This document shows positions 1 through 13,020 of a stretch of 64,000 bases of DNA, in pieces; position 1 is the stretch's first letter, and every line of letters starts with the position of its first letter. Below the pieces are notes generated by a model that saw only the letters and a list, made by a program, of their open reading frames with translations, was not told the origin of the DNA and did not search any database. Both the position numbers and the translations under genes were made by a program. Origin of the DNA: Struthio camelus (lineage: Eukaryota; Chordata; Aves; Struthioniformes; Struthionidae); the NCBI RefSeq assembly GCF_040807025.1, contig NC_090947.1, forward strand, positions 1,426,001-1,490,000, given 5' to 3'.

Positions 1-3000
1 AGCGCTTTTGAGATGCTTTCCTGGCTTGGTTACATGTCCAGGGTCGCCCAGATGTTATTAAATGACAGCGAGCGACCAGGGAGCGCAGGTGAGCCTCCCT
101 GGCTCGCATCACGCACCAGCTTTGTTTCGAAGCCAGGGCTTCTGAGCATTTTACCCTTTAGCACTCAAAGACAACTGGATTTAACTGAAGCCAACTATGA
201 AAATCTCCACTGAGAAGCTTGGCGTTGGTTTTTTTCCACTGAGAGGAAAGGCACCAAGCACGCTGCTCTGTTGGCAGAGCTGCCAGCTCTGCGGGAGCAA
301 TGCGGGGCTGAGCCACTCCGGCGACACGCGGTGACTCGAGGCTCCTCCAGCACTAGCCCCGAGCCTCCCAGGGGGACAGATCTGGCCGAGGGGAATGTCT
401 CCCCCTGGACCGAGTGTGGGGATTTGTCTGCTCAGAGCCCTCTTCAAATGCCACAGCACTGAGATCGGAGCCCTGCTCAAAAGAAAGGGGGAAGGAATCA
501 ACTTAAATAAGGAAGGCTACAGGCTTTTCTGACTTGTTCCCATAATTAGCCAGCTGGCGCATGCCAAAAGCAAAGTCACTTGCTCTTCATTCCTGGTTAA
601 AAATAGCCAAAAATCCTGTTATCAGGCCCATTTCCCCAACCTTAAGATTTCCCCTCCCATCCCCAGCACTCCACTCTCCCGCAAACAGTCTTGGGGCCAT
701 GCTCCAGAGCGCACTTTGGCAATGACAAACCCGTTGCAAGCCTTGATGCAGCGTCCCAGCTGCTCCGGCATGGCGAAACATGCCATGGCCTCAGCCACCC
801 CATCCCCAGGATCCCGCCTGAGTCACTTGGCACACATGCACATCTGTGATGGGTTCAGCTACAGCTTACCTGCCCGGACAATTCACACGTGTAGCCCAGT
901 CACTCTCCAAACAGCACATTAAAGATCAAAGACGTACTCCGGAGATGGCAAATCACAGGAGAAGCTGCCATCTCAGGCTTCCCCCACCCCAGAAGCTGCA
1001 CGGTTGGGAACGCCATGGTCTCAAGTAGACCCCCTCCACCCCCGACTCCACATTTCCACTGCCAGCATATTGCAGGAGGGGATTTTACCCTCCCTCTTCT
1101 CTGATTTTAAAGAACAGAAATACAAAGTACAAAGCAGCTCACTAGCATTTAAAGCAACCGTTTGACAAGAGTCAAGAAATACTCAGAAGAAGAGTGAAAA
1201 CGGCAATTAAAATACCTTTTAGCTACATATAATGTTTTCCACGCTCTTTTTTTTTTAAATGTGATACGGGTGAGTTTTTGGACTAACATACTAGTTGACA
1301 TGGTAATGATGCTGTGTTAGTCTATTTGCCCCAAAACTGATGTTATTACAAGAGCATTTTGTGGAACAGACCTCCCCAACCATGAAACAGCCGACGACTA
1401 ATCTAATACGGGACGCATTTTTGTCTTTATGTCAAAGTTTCCATATTCGCTGCCTTCCCTCTCCAGAGCACACTTTGCAAGTGTTGAGAAAGCAGTCCAA
1501 GGCCTGAAGCTCATTTCAGGTCCTGAAGACCCAAAGGAAAAAAAAAACTCTCTCTTCAGCCTTTAAAATAGCTCCAAAGCGAAGCAACACCATCCAGGAA
1601 CAAGCACCCCAGCTATTCGCTTGCCGAGGATGCAGCGGTTTCCTTTCCGATGGCCTGCCAAGGCCGGCCGCCCTCCCGAGGGGCTTCACCCCGCGGGAGC
1701 TGCAACAGCGTATGTGCTGGCACCAGGGGCGCTGCCGGAGCCGAGCGCCACACGTTGCCTTTGTCAACCTGCCTCCTCAAGTTCGAACAGGACCCCGCTG
1801 CGCCCTGCTCTGCTTTCCAAGGCTGCTCCTCCAGGCGTAAGCCGGTCCCGGGACAAACCCACATGCCTCTGCCCCAGTAACCCCATCCCTGCTGGAGTGG
1901 CCAAGCAGCCCTCCAGCAACAGACCCCGGTGCCTTCCCCCACCAAAGGCGGCAAATCAGGTCTTTAAGGCGTTTCCCATCTGCTTAAAGACGTATTCCGG
2001 ACGATTTCTCCTCGCAGCTGATCTATTATTTCATGTAAGGGGAGCGGGAGGGAAGACTGAAAAAAAATCCTTCACCCAAAGTGGCGCTGCAAAAAGAGCA
2101 GTTTCCCCTTTTCCCCCAGGCAACCTGAGATTAATCTCACTGGCCAAAAGAGCTGGGAGTTATCATGAAACCTGCTCAAAGTGACCTCGGCAAACAGCGC
2201 TTTGGCTAGAAACCGAGCGAGTTTGGTCCAGCACTGACCAAATATGGGCCGGGGAGGCAGAGCGGGAGCACGGGGGACAGCATTTGACGGTCTTGTTCCT
2301 GGGCCATCCGGACAGACAGACAGCGAAGCTTTTCCCTGGACAGAGCCCAAATCAATTCCTCATGCTGGTGAGTCAGGGCGACCCGCGACCGCTGCCGCCC
2401 CGAATACGCTGAGCTGCTTGAGGCGTTTTCCTCCCCTCGCAGCTGGGTGGTTTTGCAGAGCCCAGTCATGCAAGTTAAAGGCAATCTCCAGCTGTTGCTG
2501 GAAGAGAGCCTTAGAAAAAGCAAGGCATTGCAACCAGCTCGAGGTCGAGGGGCCGAGCTCTCGAACATGTCTCCGCGGCATGCGCGTGACCCGCTGAGCT
2601 CCGCAGGCGCTGCAGCGAGGATGAGGAGACCTCCTGCCCCTGCGCTGGGATGCAAAGGGGTGCACAGAGGCGAGGGCAAACAAGGGTGACCACGTCTCAA
2701 CGTGTCCGAGATAGGCAACGCTGACTGCTGCTTGCTTTTCTCCTGCCTCACCAAAGGCCAGCAGATGGGATAGCTGGAAAAGCGATGTTCAGCAGCATTT
2801 CTGTCCCTGCCCCTGGGTGGGCGGCTGTCGGAGGCAGAGACAAGCCCTGCCAAACGCAGAGGCGGGTGGTGGGGTGGGGAGGCACGAAGGAAAAGCCCTA
2901 GCGCCCATGCCGAGCAAGGCAGAGAAGCAGCCCTTTAAGCTGCCACGACAATAGGTGGATTCATTTTGGCCACAAAGCGGCCATTGAAGGCGCGCGCGGG

Positions 3001-4050
3001 TGCCGCTGAGGAACGCCGCTCCGCTTGCAACGTGGCACGCCGCCCCAGACAGGAGGATCCCGGGTGCCATTTCTCACGGCCTCCCTCTCGCCGGCCCCGG
3101 TGGGCAGGGACGCGAGCAGGGCCGGCTGCCACGCCAGCAGAGCAAGGAGGCAGCTGTGCAGCCCCTCCAATGGATGCCGCAGCGCGTGCGTGGTGCCACC
3201 CCGACCCTGGTGAGGGTCGGCGGCTGAGAGCATCCTCGGGCTGGCGGGGTTGAGACACCACCCGCCTCCGCAAACGCCGCTCGGACCATTCCCAAGGGTG
3301 GCGCGGGCGGGTGATGCGCCAGGTAGGAGGGAGTGCCACAAGCCCCAGCAAGCCTCCTTACCTCATCCGGGAGGATTTTGGTGCCTGGCAGGGGGGCAGC
3401 ACCGGGCTGGGGCGCACCGAGCACATGTAAACACAACGCAGAGCCAGGAAAAAAAAAAAAAGAGCTTCTCTCTTCTGCTTGGATTAGGCAGCTCATCGCA
3501 CGCGGGGGGCCGGGAGCTGAAGCGGAAGGAAGGGGGCCTCCAGCACTGGGCCCATCACCACCAGCCCTCATTAAGTCAATGATCTTCCTTTCACTGCACA
3601 CCTCCGCACCGCCGGCAGCTGCCAGCACCGCGGCTCCCAGGGTAAGAAGGCAACGCTCGGACATCTCCAAGGGACGTCGCCAAAGCCCCCCCGGCTGGGC
3701 TGCTGAGGTCGCTGTTGGTAGGACTGCTGAAACGACGGATGGCAAACTCGCCACAGATCCCCCGCTTCTGCAGCACGTGTTGCCAAGCCGTGATTGCTTG
3801 GGGCTGCCGTGCAAGAGGGGCTGCATCAGAGCCCCCTTCCAAGGGTGAGCAGTCCAGGCATCCCTCCTCTCCCTGATACGCACCTTCACTGGGCTGTTTA
3901 ACATATAGGCATGCTACGTTCCAAACTAAAAGTATTTCCCTTAAGGAGCCAGGACAGGCAGCATGCCTTGCACAGCATGATAATCTGCTCCAAAAGACAG
4001 CGTGCCAGCACCGCGCACCAGGCTTAAAAACTGTCCTCAGGACACGTGCT
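1..4050. other. Non-coding sequence
   Basis: No supported gene. GC rises from about 1.6 kb, with moderate CpG between 2.2 and 3.8 kb. Open frames on both strands are short and resemble nothing known. AT-richer patch at 1.08-1.45 kb. Confidence 0.5.
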
Positions 4051-4097
4051 GTTGTCGTCTTCTTTTCTTCTCTCTTTCTTTTCTTTCTCTTTAGAGC
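4051..4097 (+). repeat. Polypyrimidine tract ending in a strong acceptor-like CTTTAG
   Basis: Nearly 45 nt of T and C with one G run directly into CTTTAGAG. The plus strand beyond stays open to 4,249 (EQARTATQTGFKEPEKKG and on), but the product resembles nothing I know. It could be a real 3' splice site or simple low-complexity sequence. Confidence 0.35.
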
Positions 4098-6282
4098 AAG
4101 CTAGGACAGCCACACAAACCGGGTTCAAAGAGCCTGAAAAGAAGGGCCCTGGAGGTGCCAAGCAAACCACGGGAGCCAAGCAGCTCAGAGGACGTCCCAG
4201 TGACCGCTGGCACACATGGCGCTGCCACCTCCTGGCTTGGTGCGCTTAGCTAGATGACGCTGATGCTAATTGGGTGTCCAGGCAGGGACAGGGGAAGGAC
4301 CAGCAGATGAAACGTTTCGGAGGACCCTCGCCCTGCGGAACACGGGGAACCACAGAAGCACCAGCCAGCGTGCAGGGCTGTACCTAGCACGCTGTGGGAG
4401 CCGGGAAACCCCTTGTTTTAGTCTCCTAAAACAGAGCCTGTGTTCGAGTACCTCTGAAAAGGTACTCTGTGCACTCAAGGGGATCCTGCCGAAAGTTTCT
4501 CAAAGCCTCATACGTTTTTACAAGCCAAACCAGACCCTCAGTCTGTTCCCAATTCCCTCCTGAATAGTCAGCCTCCATCTTCCCATCGCTTCCCAGCAGC
4601 CGGCTTAACCCAGAGAGAGGGTCAGCCTTCCCCCAACACTTCCCCGGAAAAGGGAGATTAACCAGATCTGCTATCCCTGGATTTAGTTTTTTCCCAGACC
4701 TTGCAGGCTGCAAGAGCCTGCTGCGCTCTGCAGGAACGGCATTTGCAAGCGCCAAGCGGCGCATACCTCCCTCGGCGGCTGCAGGCTGGGCAGCAAAGCC
4801 ACTTCCAGATGCTGAGCCCAAATCCCCGTGGGCTCACCAAGGACGGACGGACAAGGGTGGGCAGTGGCCCTAACGGAGAAGGGCCAAAGATAAACCCAGA
4901 CTCCTTCTCCCCGCACCCTACTCGAGCGACGTGTCCTGTGACTTTGACATCAGGAGCCGGCATGAAGGATACATGTCCCCTCTTAGCACAGCAAATGGCG
5001 AACAACCTGCCACCCCTCCCCAACTTCTCTCCGTGGTCAAAAGCTGTCAGCCTTGAACGCCAAGGCAGGTGACGAATGAGGAAATCTTCACATTCAGCTT
5101 AGGAAAGTGGTGGTGGAAAGTCCACTGATATGGCCAGCACCATCAGCACCCAGGCAATGGGTTTTAGAGGGGCTCCAAGCCCTCTCGCCCCCCCAAGCCA
5201 GTCTCCTGCCATGCCCTGGCGTCCACAAAGGGCTGCGCTCCAGCATCAGGAGCCTGCACTCCTTCCCAGAGCTCAGCCCCTACTTGGAAATGGTGGAGGA
5301 AAAAATAAAACCTCATCCTTCCAAAGAAGGAAAAGCTAAAAAGAAAAGAAAGAGCTTGTCCCACTGGTTTCAAAACTGCAGCTTCCTATCAGTAGTTTAA
5401 GAATAACTGCTTTTAAAGGGGAACGCCCGGGCCCAGAGCCGAGTGAGTGGGTTTCAAACCACCCAGCCACGTGCGCCCCGGTGCACCAGGAAGAGCTTGT
5501 GTTTGTGGTGGAGGACAAGCCTGATCAAGAAAATATTTGGTTTTGACTGTGCCAGTGCTCTGCAGGACACGGGGTTCGTTCATCTCTCCCACGGCTTGCT
5601 GCGTTTCAAACTCATGCTGGAGAGAGACGTGGGCACTCTCCACTGGGGAGAGGGCATTTTGGGACGGGATGGGAGAGCAGGTCATCCCTGGGGGCAGAGC
5701 CGAGCCTGCCAAGAGATGTGGCTCTGCACAAAGCTCTCGTCTTGCCTGGGGTGGGGGGATGAGACTACGGCACAGCACTGCGGGCTGCTTCATGCAGCTG
5801 TGCACCACCGCACAACAGGCTGCACTTCTTCGCCTGCCGACACACGCTGTGCGGCCACTTCAGCATCATACCACGGCACAGAGGGAATAGAAACAGGAGC
5901 TGCCCCTTCCTCAGCCCAAGCTGGCTGGCATCATCCCAGTGACCCAATTTTTGCAGGCTATCCTAAGTGCGGCTTCCACCCTGGATGGCAGCAGCCTGCA
6001 CGTGAAGCCCTGGGCGTTCAAGAGAGCTGGCGAGTGCAATCCCAGCTTTGCAAGCTCCAGGTAAGGGCACAAGCCAGCGGACGTGGCCCTGTGCCAACCA
6101 GCTGGAGGCACCTATGGCTTTGGCGGGCCTGCGGGTGCCCTCTCGTGGCTAGAGCCATGTGGGACAGAGAGCACCCAGGGAGTGAGGCACAGCGTCCAGG
6201 CCCGATCCCACCCAGGGCTGCCGACACAGCCGCCGCCGATGGCGATTTTGGAGAGGATGGGAGCTGACAACAAGCTGAGGCC

Positions 6283-6485
6283 TGCAGAGTCACTTTGCAC
6301 ATGAGCATCCAGCACTGCTTTATGCTAGGCGACCAGGGAGGAGGATGGGAAAATGGAAAGTAGTACCGTGAAGGCACGGAGGAGGCATAGACAGCAGAGG
6401 GAGCTTCAGACTCAAGCAAAGCCACGTCCAGCAGCCGGATGGAAATGCCTGAAAGAGATGAGCCCAAGAGCTCTGCACCTCCTTT
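6283..6485. repeat. Dispersed direct repeat, copy 1
   Basis: TGCAGAGTCACTTTGCACAT through GGAGGATGGGA (about 68 nt) matches 6,937-7,005 closely. The similarity resumes at CCCAAGAGCTCT near 6,465, after about 110 nt that the other copy lacks. Source element unknown. Confidence 0.75.
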
Positions 6486-6936
6486 AACCCACAGCTTCTT
6501 TCTGTGCAGTCACAGCACCATCAGCAGCACACAGCGAGCTGTAAATGGCCACCCCAAAGCCATGCTCCGGCTGCCTGATGCTTCCCGCACTGGGCCTGAG
6601 CATCGCAGAAGGCGGTAAAACTTTGGGGCCCTGCTGTGCTACGTGGTCTGCCTCCTCCAGAGAATCTGTCTTTTTCTTCCCCTTCCTTTGTCTCTTCCTT
6701 TTCATGCAACAGGATTTGTAAAGCCAGGCTCCATTCAGTTCTGCTCCTGTAACGCAGTGCTGCTGAGATTTGGCCACAGGGTAGTCCAGTCCCTGCACAC
6801 TGGTACCTAACAAGTCCAAATTCCAAACCTTTGGTTTTGCAAGGTTAATAGCCTTCTTTTAATATACTCCCTTAGAGGGGTACATGTATTTAAAAGGTGC
6901 TCTTCCATTTCCCCCCTCCCATACCAGGACTTGCTA

Positions 6937-7035
6937 CTGCAGAGTCACTTGGCACATGAGCATCCAGCATTGCTTTATACCAGGCAACTAAGAAGGAGGA
7001 TGGGAATCCCAAGAGCTCTTGCAGACCTCAAACCT
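6937..7035. repeat. Dispersed direct repeat, copy 2
   Basis: Second copy of the block at 6,283. The same orientation is kept about 650 nt downstream, with the intervening insert missing, so the two similarity blocks are adjacent here. Confidence 0.75.
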
Positions 7036-8260
7036 TCACCTATGGACTAGACCCTTCAGTTGGTGTTGCCTGACCTGGGTGTGTGTTGGAGGGGGTGAAC
7101 AAAATCTCTGCAGCATTTTGACCCATCCCAACTTGGTTACACCAGGGACCTCTCCTATCTAGGCCAACCCCCCAGGGATGTGGGCTCATAGCAAGCCAAA
7201 GCAGGGAGAAAGGTGCCCAATGAAGCAGGGGGCTACGTTCAGATGGGGGAGTGGGTTAAGGATCCTCTAAAACCAGGGAGCGTCCTTCCCAATAAAGCTG
7301 CTAATGGGAATGCAGCCCAAGGAGGAAGCTATGGCTGGCGGTGGTTTGTGCTGGAAGTGTTTCTGTTTGCTGGAGGGCTGCTTTAGGAAGGCACGGACAC
7401 CGCCTCCATCTTCCTGCCCTTCCTCAAAGATTAAAGATGAAGCTATTGCGACCCTATGGGTAGGTTTGAATCCCACTGCCTGGAAAGAGCTCTCCTCTAG
7501 CAGATGTGCAGAGGAGGATGGAGGCCAACTCATCTCTCAGACGGGCCTGCCCAAGGCAGACCGCAGCACCTCATTCTTGCGCTCTCATTGACACCCCTAG
7601 CAAGGGACAGACAAAGAAGCACAAGACAAAACCCTGCCAAAAGCAAGGCAATCCCTCCTTCTGCAGCGTACAGGCAACCTGCCGAACGTAACCTCTCTCC
7701 AGCATGGCAGACCTCGAGCGCAGCTACCACCGAGGGGCCTCACTGTCGGCAGGGACCATTAATGTTTTTAGCTGGGCAAGCCCGGACAGAGTGCTTGGCA
7801 GGGCAATCGGATCCCCTTAGCACCTGCAGCTTCCTTCCTTCCCCTCCCCGGATTTCTAGGCAAGGTCTTTGCTGTCCAGGGAGAGCCACTGGGTCAGGAG
7901 AGACAGGCATTACTGCACAGACTGCAGCTGCAAGATAACCCAGGTGAGAAGTGTTAAAATATATTACGAGCAGCTGTGGAAAGGGTTTTAGCACCAACAG
8001 TGGAGCCTACTACTGAAAGGTAGAGCAAAAGAGGGGAAAAGCACATGTGGGCTGAGAAACGGGCATCCCATTCAACCTATGCAGAGCCAGAACTGGGAAG
8101 AGAGGGATTTTGCAGCTTCCACATTCAGCCCATGCCACAGCACAGGGCTTAGGTGAGAATCAAGCAACCAGCCCCCAGTGACTGGCTTAAAATCAGGGGT
8201 TTCAGTTAACAAACACGCTATTGCCAGGCTATTTTTACTAACTCTTTTGTTTTCTGGTCT

Positions 8261-8338
8261 GGCACTGACTTCCTCTGCCCCAGATTAGCTCAACAGCCAG
8301 GCACTGACTTCCTCTGCCCCAGATTAGCTCAACAGCCA
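8261..8338. repeat. Perfect 39-bp tandem duplication
   Basis: The 39-nt unit starting GGCACTGACTTCCTC occurs twice without a mismatch (8,261-8,299 and 8,300-8,338). Perfect identity suggests a recent event or an assembly artefact. Confidence 0.95.
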
Positions 8339-9205
8339 GGAAGGCTGGAAATTTCCTCTTGCTTTCAGCTAAAAATGTCCCCAGCCCCTTCTGAATAGCC
8401 AGTGCAACCCCCACATGCACACGCAGCATTGCAAGATGCTCCATCCAACGTCCCTGCAGCAGCCCGGCTCTGTGGGACCTACCAGGATGGGCAGGGAGGA
8501 CATCCGAGCTTGCTCCTGGGTAAAGAAGAGAGGTTAACTTCCTGCCACACACAGTCTCCTCTCTCTCCTGCGCCTGTGAAAAGCTTGTTTTAGCCTAATT
8601 CCCTCCACCAATGCACCCCTAACAAAAGAGTTTGATGGTGAGGACTTGCACCTGGCTGCATAGAAGTCCATGGGCACAGGGTTGTGTCCAAGCCGCCAGG
8701 CTCCCCCAGGGCCTCCACTCACCCTGTGCATCGTGCTGCACGCTGCCTGCACAGCTCAGCTGCAGCATGCAAATGTTCCCCTCTGCAAACACACCGCAGC
8801 CCTATGCCCTTGCCAAAACCTGTTGTCACTTTACACTGGGCTCTTTTATTAGCTTGCAGAAGACTTGCCCAGTTAATATCAGGAGGTGATGATTAGCATC
8901 ATTGCAATCACAAAGGGCAACATGGGGCCCATCCATACTCAGGGACCTGCCCCATAAGCTCTGTTCTTCGCTGGCAGCTCCAGAGGAACAGGACAGGGGA
9001 CTGTGGTCCAGACCCAGCTGCCTATCCCCTCTGCCCTGTCCCAGAGCCACCTGCAGGCAGGCAGAGCTGACCTGAGCGATGCTCCAACCTCTCTGCCAGC
9101 ACACAGGGATGTTGTCCTGGAACCAAGGGCTCATGCAAGCTGCCTCAAATGTTTCCCTGGCTCTCCCTGCTGTGGACCGCAGACATTTGTCACTGCTGAG
9201 TGAAA

Positions 9206-9230
9206 GAGAGAGAGAGAGAGAGAGAGAGAA
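9206..9230. repeat. (GA)n microsatellite
   Basis: About twelve uninterrupted GA/AG units. Confidence 0.95.
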
Positions 9231-12049
9231 GCTCAGGGTGGTAGAAAGGGGCCAGGTGCCGAGATCCTGAGTTACACCATCCACAAATGCTGCATGCTCC
9301 TAGCAGAGGAGCGTCCCGTGTCACGATAAAGCATCGACCTCCAAAGGTGCAAAACGTGGCAGAGGAAACATCTGAGATTGCTGCTACCTACCAGCAGCCT
9401 GAACTCCCCGAGGCGTCGTGGGGCTGCAGCAGCTCTGCTAGGCATAAAATCACGGCGTTTCCAGGCTGCGGGTTTTCCCCTTCCTCTGCCTGCCAGCCCG
9501 TGCGCCGGTGAGCCGCCCAGCCCAGGAGAGCTCACGGCATGCCTCCTCGGCAGCGCGGGTGCCGGGATTTTGGCGCAGCCTCCCCCGGAGGGATCAAGCA
9601 AAGGCAGCTTGCAGTAAGCGGTGGGAGTTTTCCCTCGGGAAAAGTCTCCGTTGCCAAACAGTAGAGCCAACTACCAGCCAATAAAGCATTACGTACAGCA
9701 GTGCGGGTCTGGATACTGGGCATCCAGACATGGGTCTGGCCAGTATCACTAGGAGCATGAAGGAGCCTGTATTTCCTCCTGCTACAGTTCAACACTGATT
9801 CAGCCCTAGAGAGGTTGAAGCGCAAGAGAAATGCCAGAATCCCGAGGAATTTTGGAATCTGCAAAGCACTTCTTAGAAATAAAGGCACACAACTCTGCCC
9901 CATCTGTACCCCTCCCCTTCCATAAGGGCTGCTGGGAACAAAAAAAAAACCCTTGACACCAGCACAACAAGGCAAAACAGAAACACTGGGGGCAGGGAGC
10001 ACTTATTTACCCAAGGAGAAATATTCAGCAACTGTCAGAAACAGATGGTATCTTTAAATACTATCAATGTTTGGGATTTTAATCTGTTCCTCATCTAAAA
10101 GTACAAACAACTGTTAAAAGGCACTCATCAAGACATATGTATAAGAGGCCCCAAGGATATTGCCACATCCCAAGCCGCTGACCTCACAGGCGGAGGCAGC
10201 CCTGGGACAGCCAGCAGGAACTGGGCTGATAGAGACTGTCAAGCCGGACCTGGCTGGCAAAAAGACTGGGACAAGTAGCTGGAAACATGTGATCTGGGGA
10301 AGGTGATGCTGAGCTATTTACGCGAGGTGCGAAGAAAGCACGTGTTCCTGGCGCAGCGCTCCCTGCGTTCGGCTGCTCCCTTAGGAGGGACTGCAGGAGA
10401 GGCGGGCTGCACTCGACTCCCCAGGTGCAGGAGGTATAGCAGATCCTTGCAATACCTGCCTGGGCCGCGCTTAATTTGAAGAAGCATTAACTGTCCACCT
10501 CTGCCATCCAGGAAGTCAACCTTAAGTTTGCACAAGAGGTGAAACAAATACAGAACAAGTCAATGACAAACCATCTTTTAATCTTCCCTTAAATAAACGT
10601 AGAACACGGTTTGCTTTGACGTCAGAGTCAATGCAAGATGAACACGTGCAGACGCTCACCAAATATTGAGAAACTCAGTACGCGAGTGATTTATACGGAA
10701 GAAAGGGGCATTGCACTACTACACCCAGAGTTCCCAGGCCAGTGCGACTGACAGCATCCATCAGGGCTAATCCATGCCCCCATCAGTGGTGGTGAGGGTC
10801 CCCAAACGCTGGGCTCAACGAAGCAGGTGGCGGCTCTCCGAGGGCGCTTCTGCTGGGACCTGCCTCCAGGTCGGCGCTTCCCCCGACTCCACAACACCGC
10901 CGAGCCCCCGGGACCACAGCGTTCCTAAACATTTACTCACTGTGAGACAGAAACATCCTCCCAGCAAATTCCTCGATAAGATAAACCATTAAAATGTCAC
11001 GACTGCCTCAGAAAGGGAGCAAATAATCCAGGGGATAACAAACTCCTCAGCCAAAATGGGCAAGTAGCCCGGACGCTCTCCGACACGGAGACTCACCCAG
11101 GAGAGAGCACCGCGCACCTGCCCAGCCGTGCCAAGACCCCGCTGGTTACCTGCACCCTCCTCACGCTCCCCAACGCAGCAGAAATTTAATTATCCTCCGC
11201 TCCGGAGGTGCAGCACCACCCACACCCAGGCCAGGGTCTCATAACCTGGACACAGGTCGCTCTTGCAGCCTTGCAGCGCGCGACGGACCTAGTGCACTCC
11301 AGTCCCAGCCTGGGGGTATAATGGCTCTTGCAGGGACTCCAACCAACATCAAGAGGGAACCAGGACTATTCATTCAGGGAGTCTTTTTAGTTTGTTACCC
11401 TCATGGGAAACACGTGGCCTACGGTGGTGGGTGCGCCAAGCTCCAATGACGAAAACAAGCAAGCGTCCTTCCCTCTCCCGAAGCAAGGCTAAAAATACGA
11501 GAGGGAGACAAGCTGCCAGGGAGCAGCACAGGAAGGGGCAAGTGTCACCAAAACCTCCTCCAGTTCACTGTGAGGTTCCTTAGCCTTTGGCTAAGACCGG
11601 GAACCCCAACCAAGAGAAAGGGCAGCTGTAACGTGCTAGTGTCCCCCTTTTTTCTCGCCGTGCATCTAGAGCACGGCCCCGGTTTCTGTGATAGCCAGAG
11701 TTGAGGCTTGAGGTGTTGCACCGCAGAGGCGTTGCACAGCTGTCCTGAGGGACTGTCCTGAGGGCTGCCCGGAGCTCGGAGGAACATTTGCCAACCCCGG
11801 TCCGAGTCAGGCCCCCAGCAACGGGTACGTGGCATACACGTGCCCCCACGGGAGGGGCTGGAGAAGGCTGACCTGAGCATCGATGCTCCCATGCCCGGGA
11901 TACATCTGTCCTCCCTCCTCGCTCCCCACTGCATGCAGGACGGGAGCTGGGAGCAAGCAGATTGCAGCATCCCATCTGACCCTCCCCAACCCATAAGCAA
12001 AGAAGCCACTGCAGCTTATTAAAAAACAACAAAAAAAGTGCAGCGGTGC

Positions 12050-13020
12050 GCACGGGGTGATCCCTAACCCCCCGGCCCCGCTGCTTCCCACCCTCACGGC
12101 GATAAACCCGCCTGGTCTGCCTCTCCTTGGGGTGGGGGGGGAAGCACCGTCTCAGCTGGCCTTCAGCCGCCCCGCTCCGGGGGCCGACCCCCAGCTCAGA
12201 GATAAGGTGACGGGAGGCGAAGGAAGGAACGCGACCCTTCCTCGCAGCCCCCTCTCCCCTCCCTCGCATCAGTAAATCACATCACGCCCCGGGCGAGGGG
12301 GAGAAAACCGGCCCCTCCAGGCCCCGGGTTTTCCCCGTGCCACTGAGCCGCCCCAGACCTCAAGCCCTTTGGAGCCAGGTACCAGCTTCTCCCCGCTTTA
12401 ATGGCATTAATTCCTGGCTGCTTTACAGCCCTGCACCGCTTAGTTTTCATCCGCCGCCGCTTGAAGCTGGTGGTTGCCAGCTCCGCGCAGCACCCACGAC
12501 CTGCCGCTCCTGCAAAGGCGCTCGGGGCTGCCCTCGCTTCCCGGCCGGCCGGCTCCAGGAGAAGCGCTGCCAGCCCAGGGAGCCGCAGGTGGGGGGGGGG
12601 GGGCATGAAGCATCCCGTGCCTCTGCCCCTTCCTGGGACCCCGCTCCTCCCGCCGGCCCGCACGGAGCCAAGGACGTCGGGAGCCTCCTTGAGGGCGCTG
12701 ACCTCTCGGGAAGCCCCCGAATTTCAATCGCGTTCCAGGCATTCCTTCCCCGCCCCGGCCCCCGGCTCCGGCATTCAGCACCGAGGGGCGCCCGCAGCCG
12801 GCAACGCCAGCGGCGGAGCTCCGCGTAAGGGATTCGGGGGATATCCAGTTTACTGGGGGGGGGGGGGGGCATCGATTCCCATCGCCATTCGCGATGGATC
12901 TCGCGACCCCGCAGCTGGGGAAGAGCGATGCAGCCCAGGTGGAGGACGCGCATGGATCACCACTATTCCCACGCACCTACTTGCGGTGCCCCAGGGCCGT
13001 CTGTCTGCCACTAGCTCTTC
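12050..13020. promoter_or_regulatory. CpG-rich block (possible CpG island)
   Basis: GC-rich with frequent CpG, and interrupted by G13 (12,591-12,603) and G15 (12,855-12,869). The open frames here on both strands are GC artefacts with no recognisable product. No start codon plus donor pair could be supported. Confidence 0.35.

Noticed and set aside
5443..6267. A 274-codon plus-strand frame
   Set aside because: No recognisable domain and no splice or promoter support; it overlaps the start of a local repeat region.
7461..7480. tRNA B-box-like GGTTTGAATCCC
   Set aside because: No matching A box or cloverleaf could be formed upstream.
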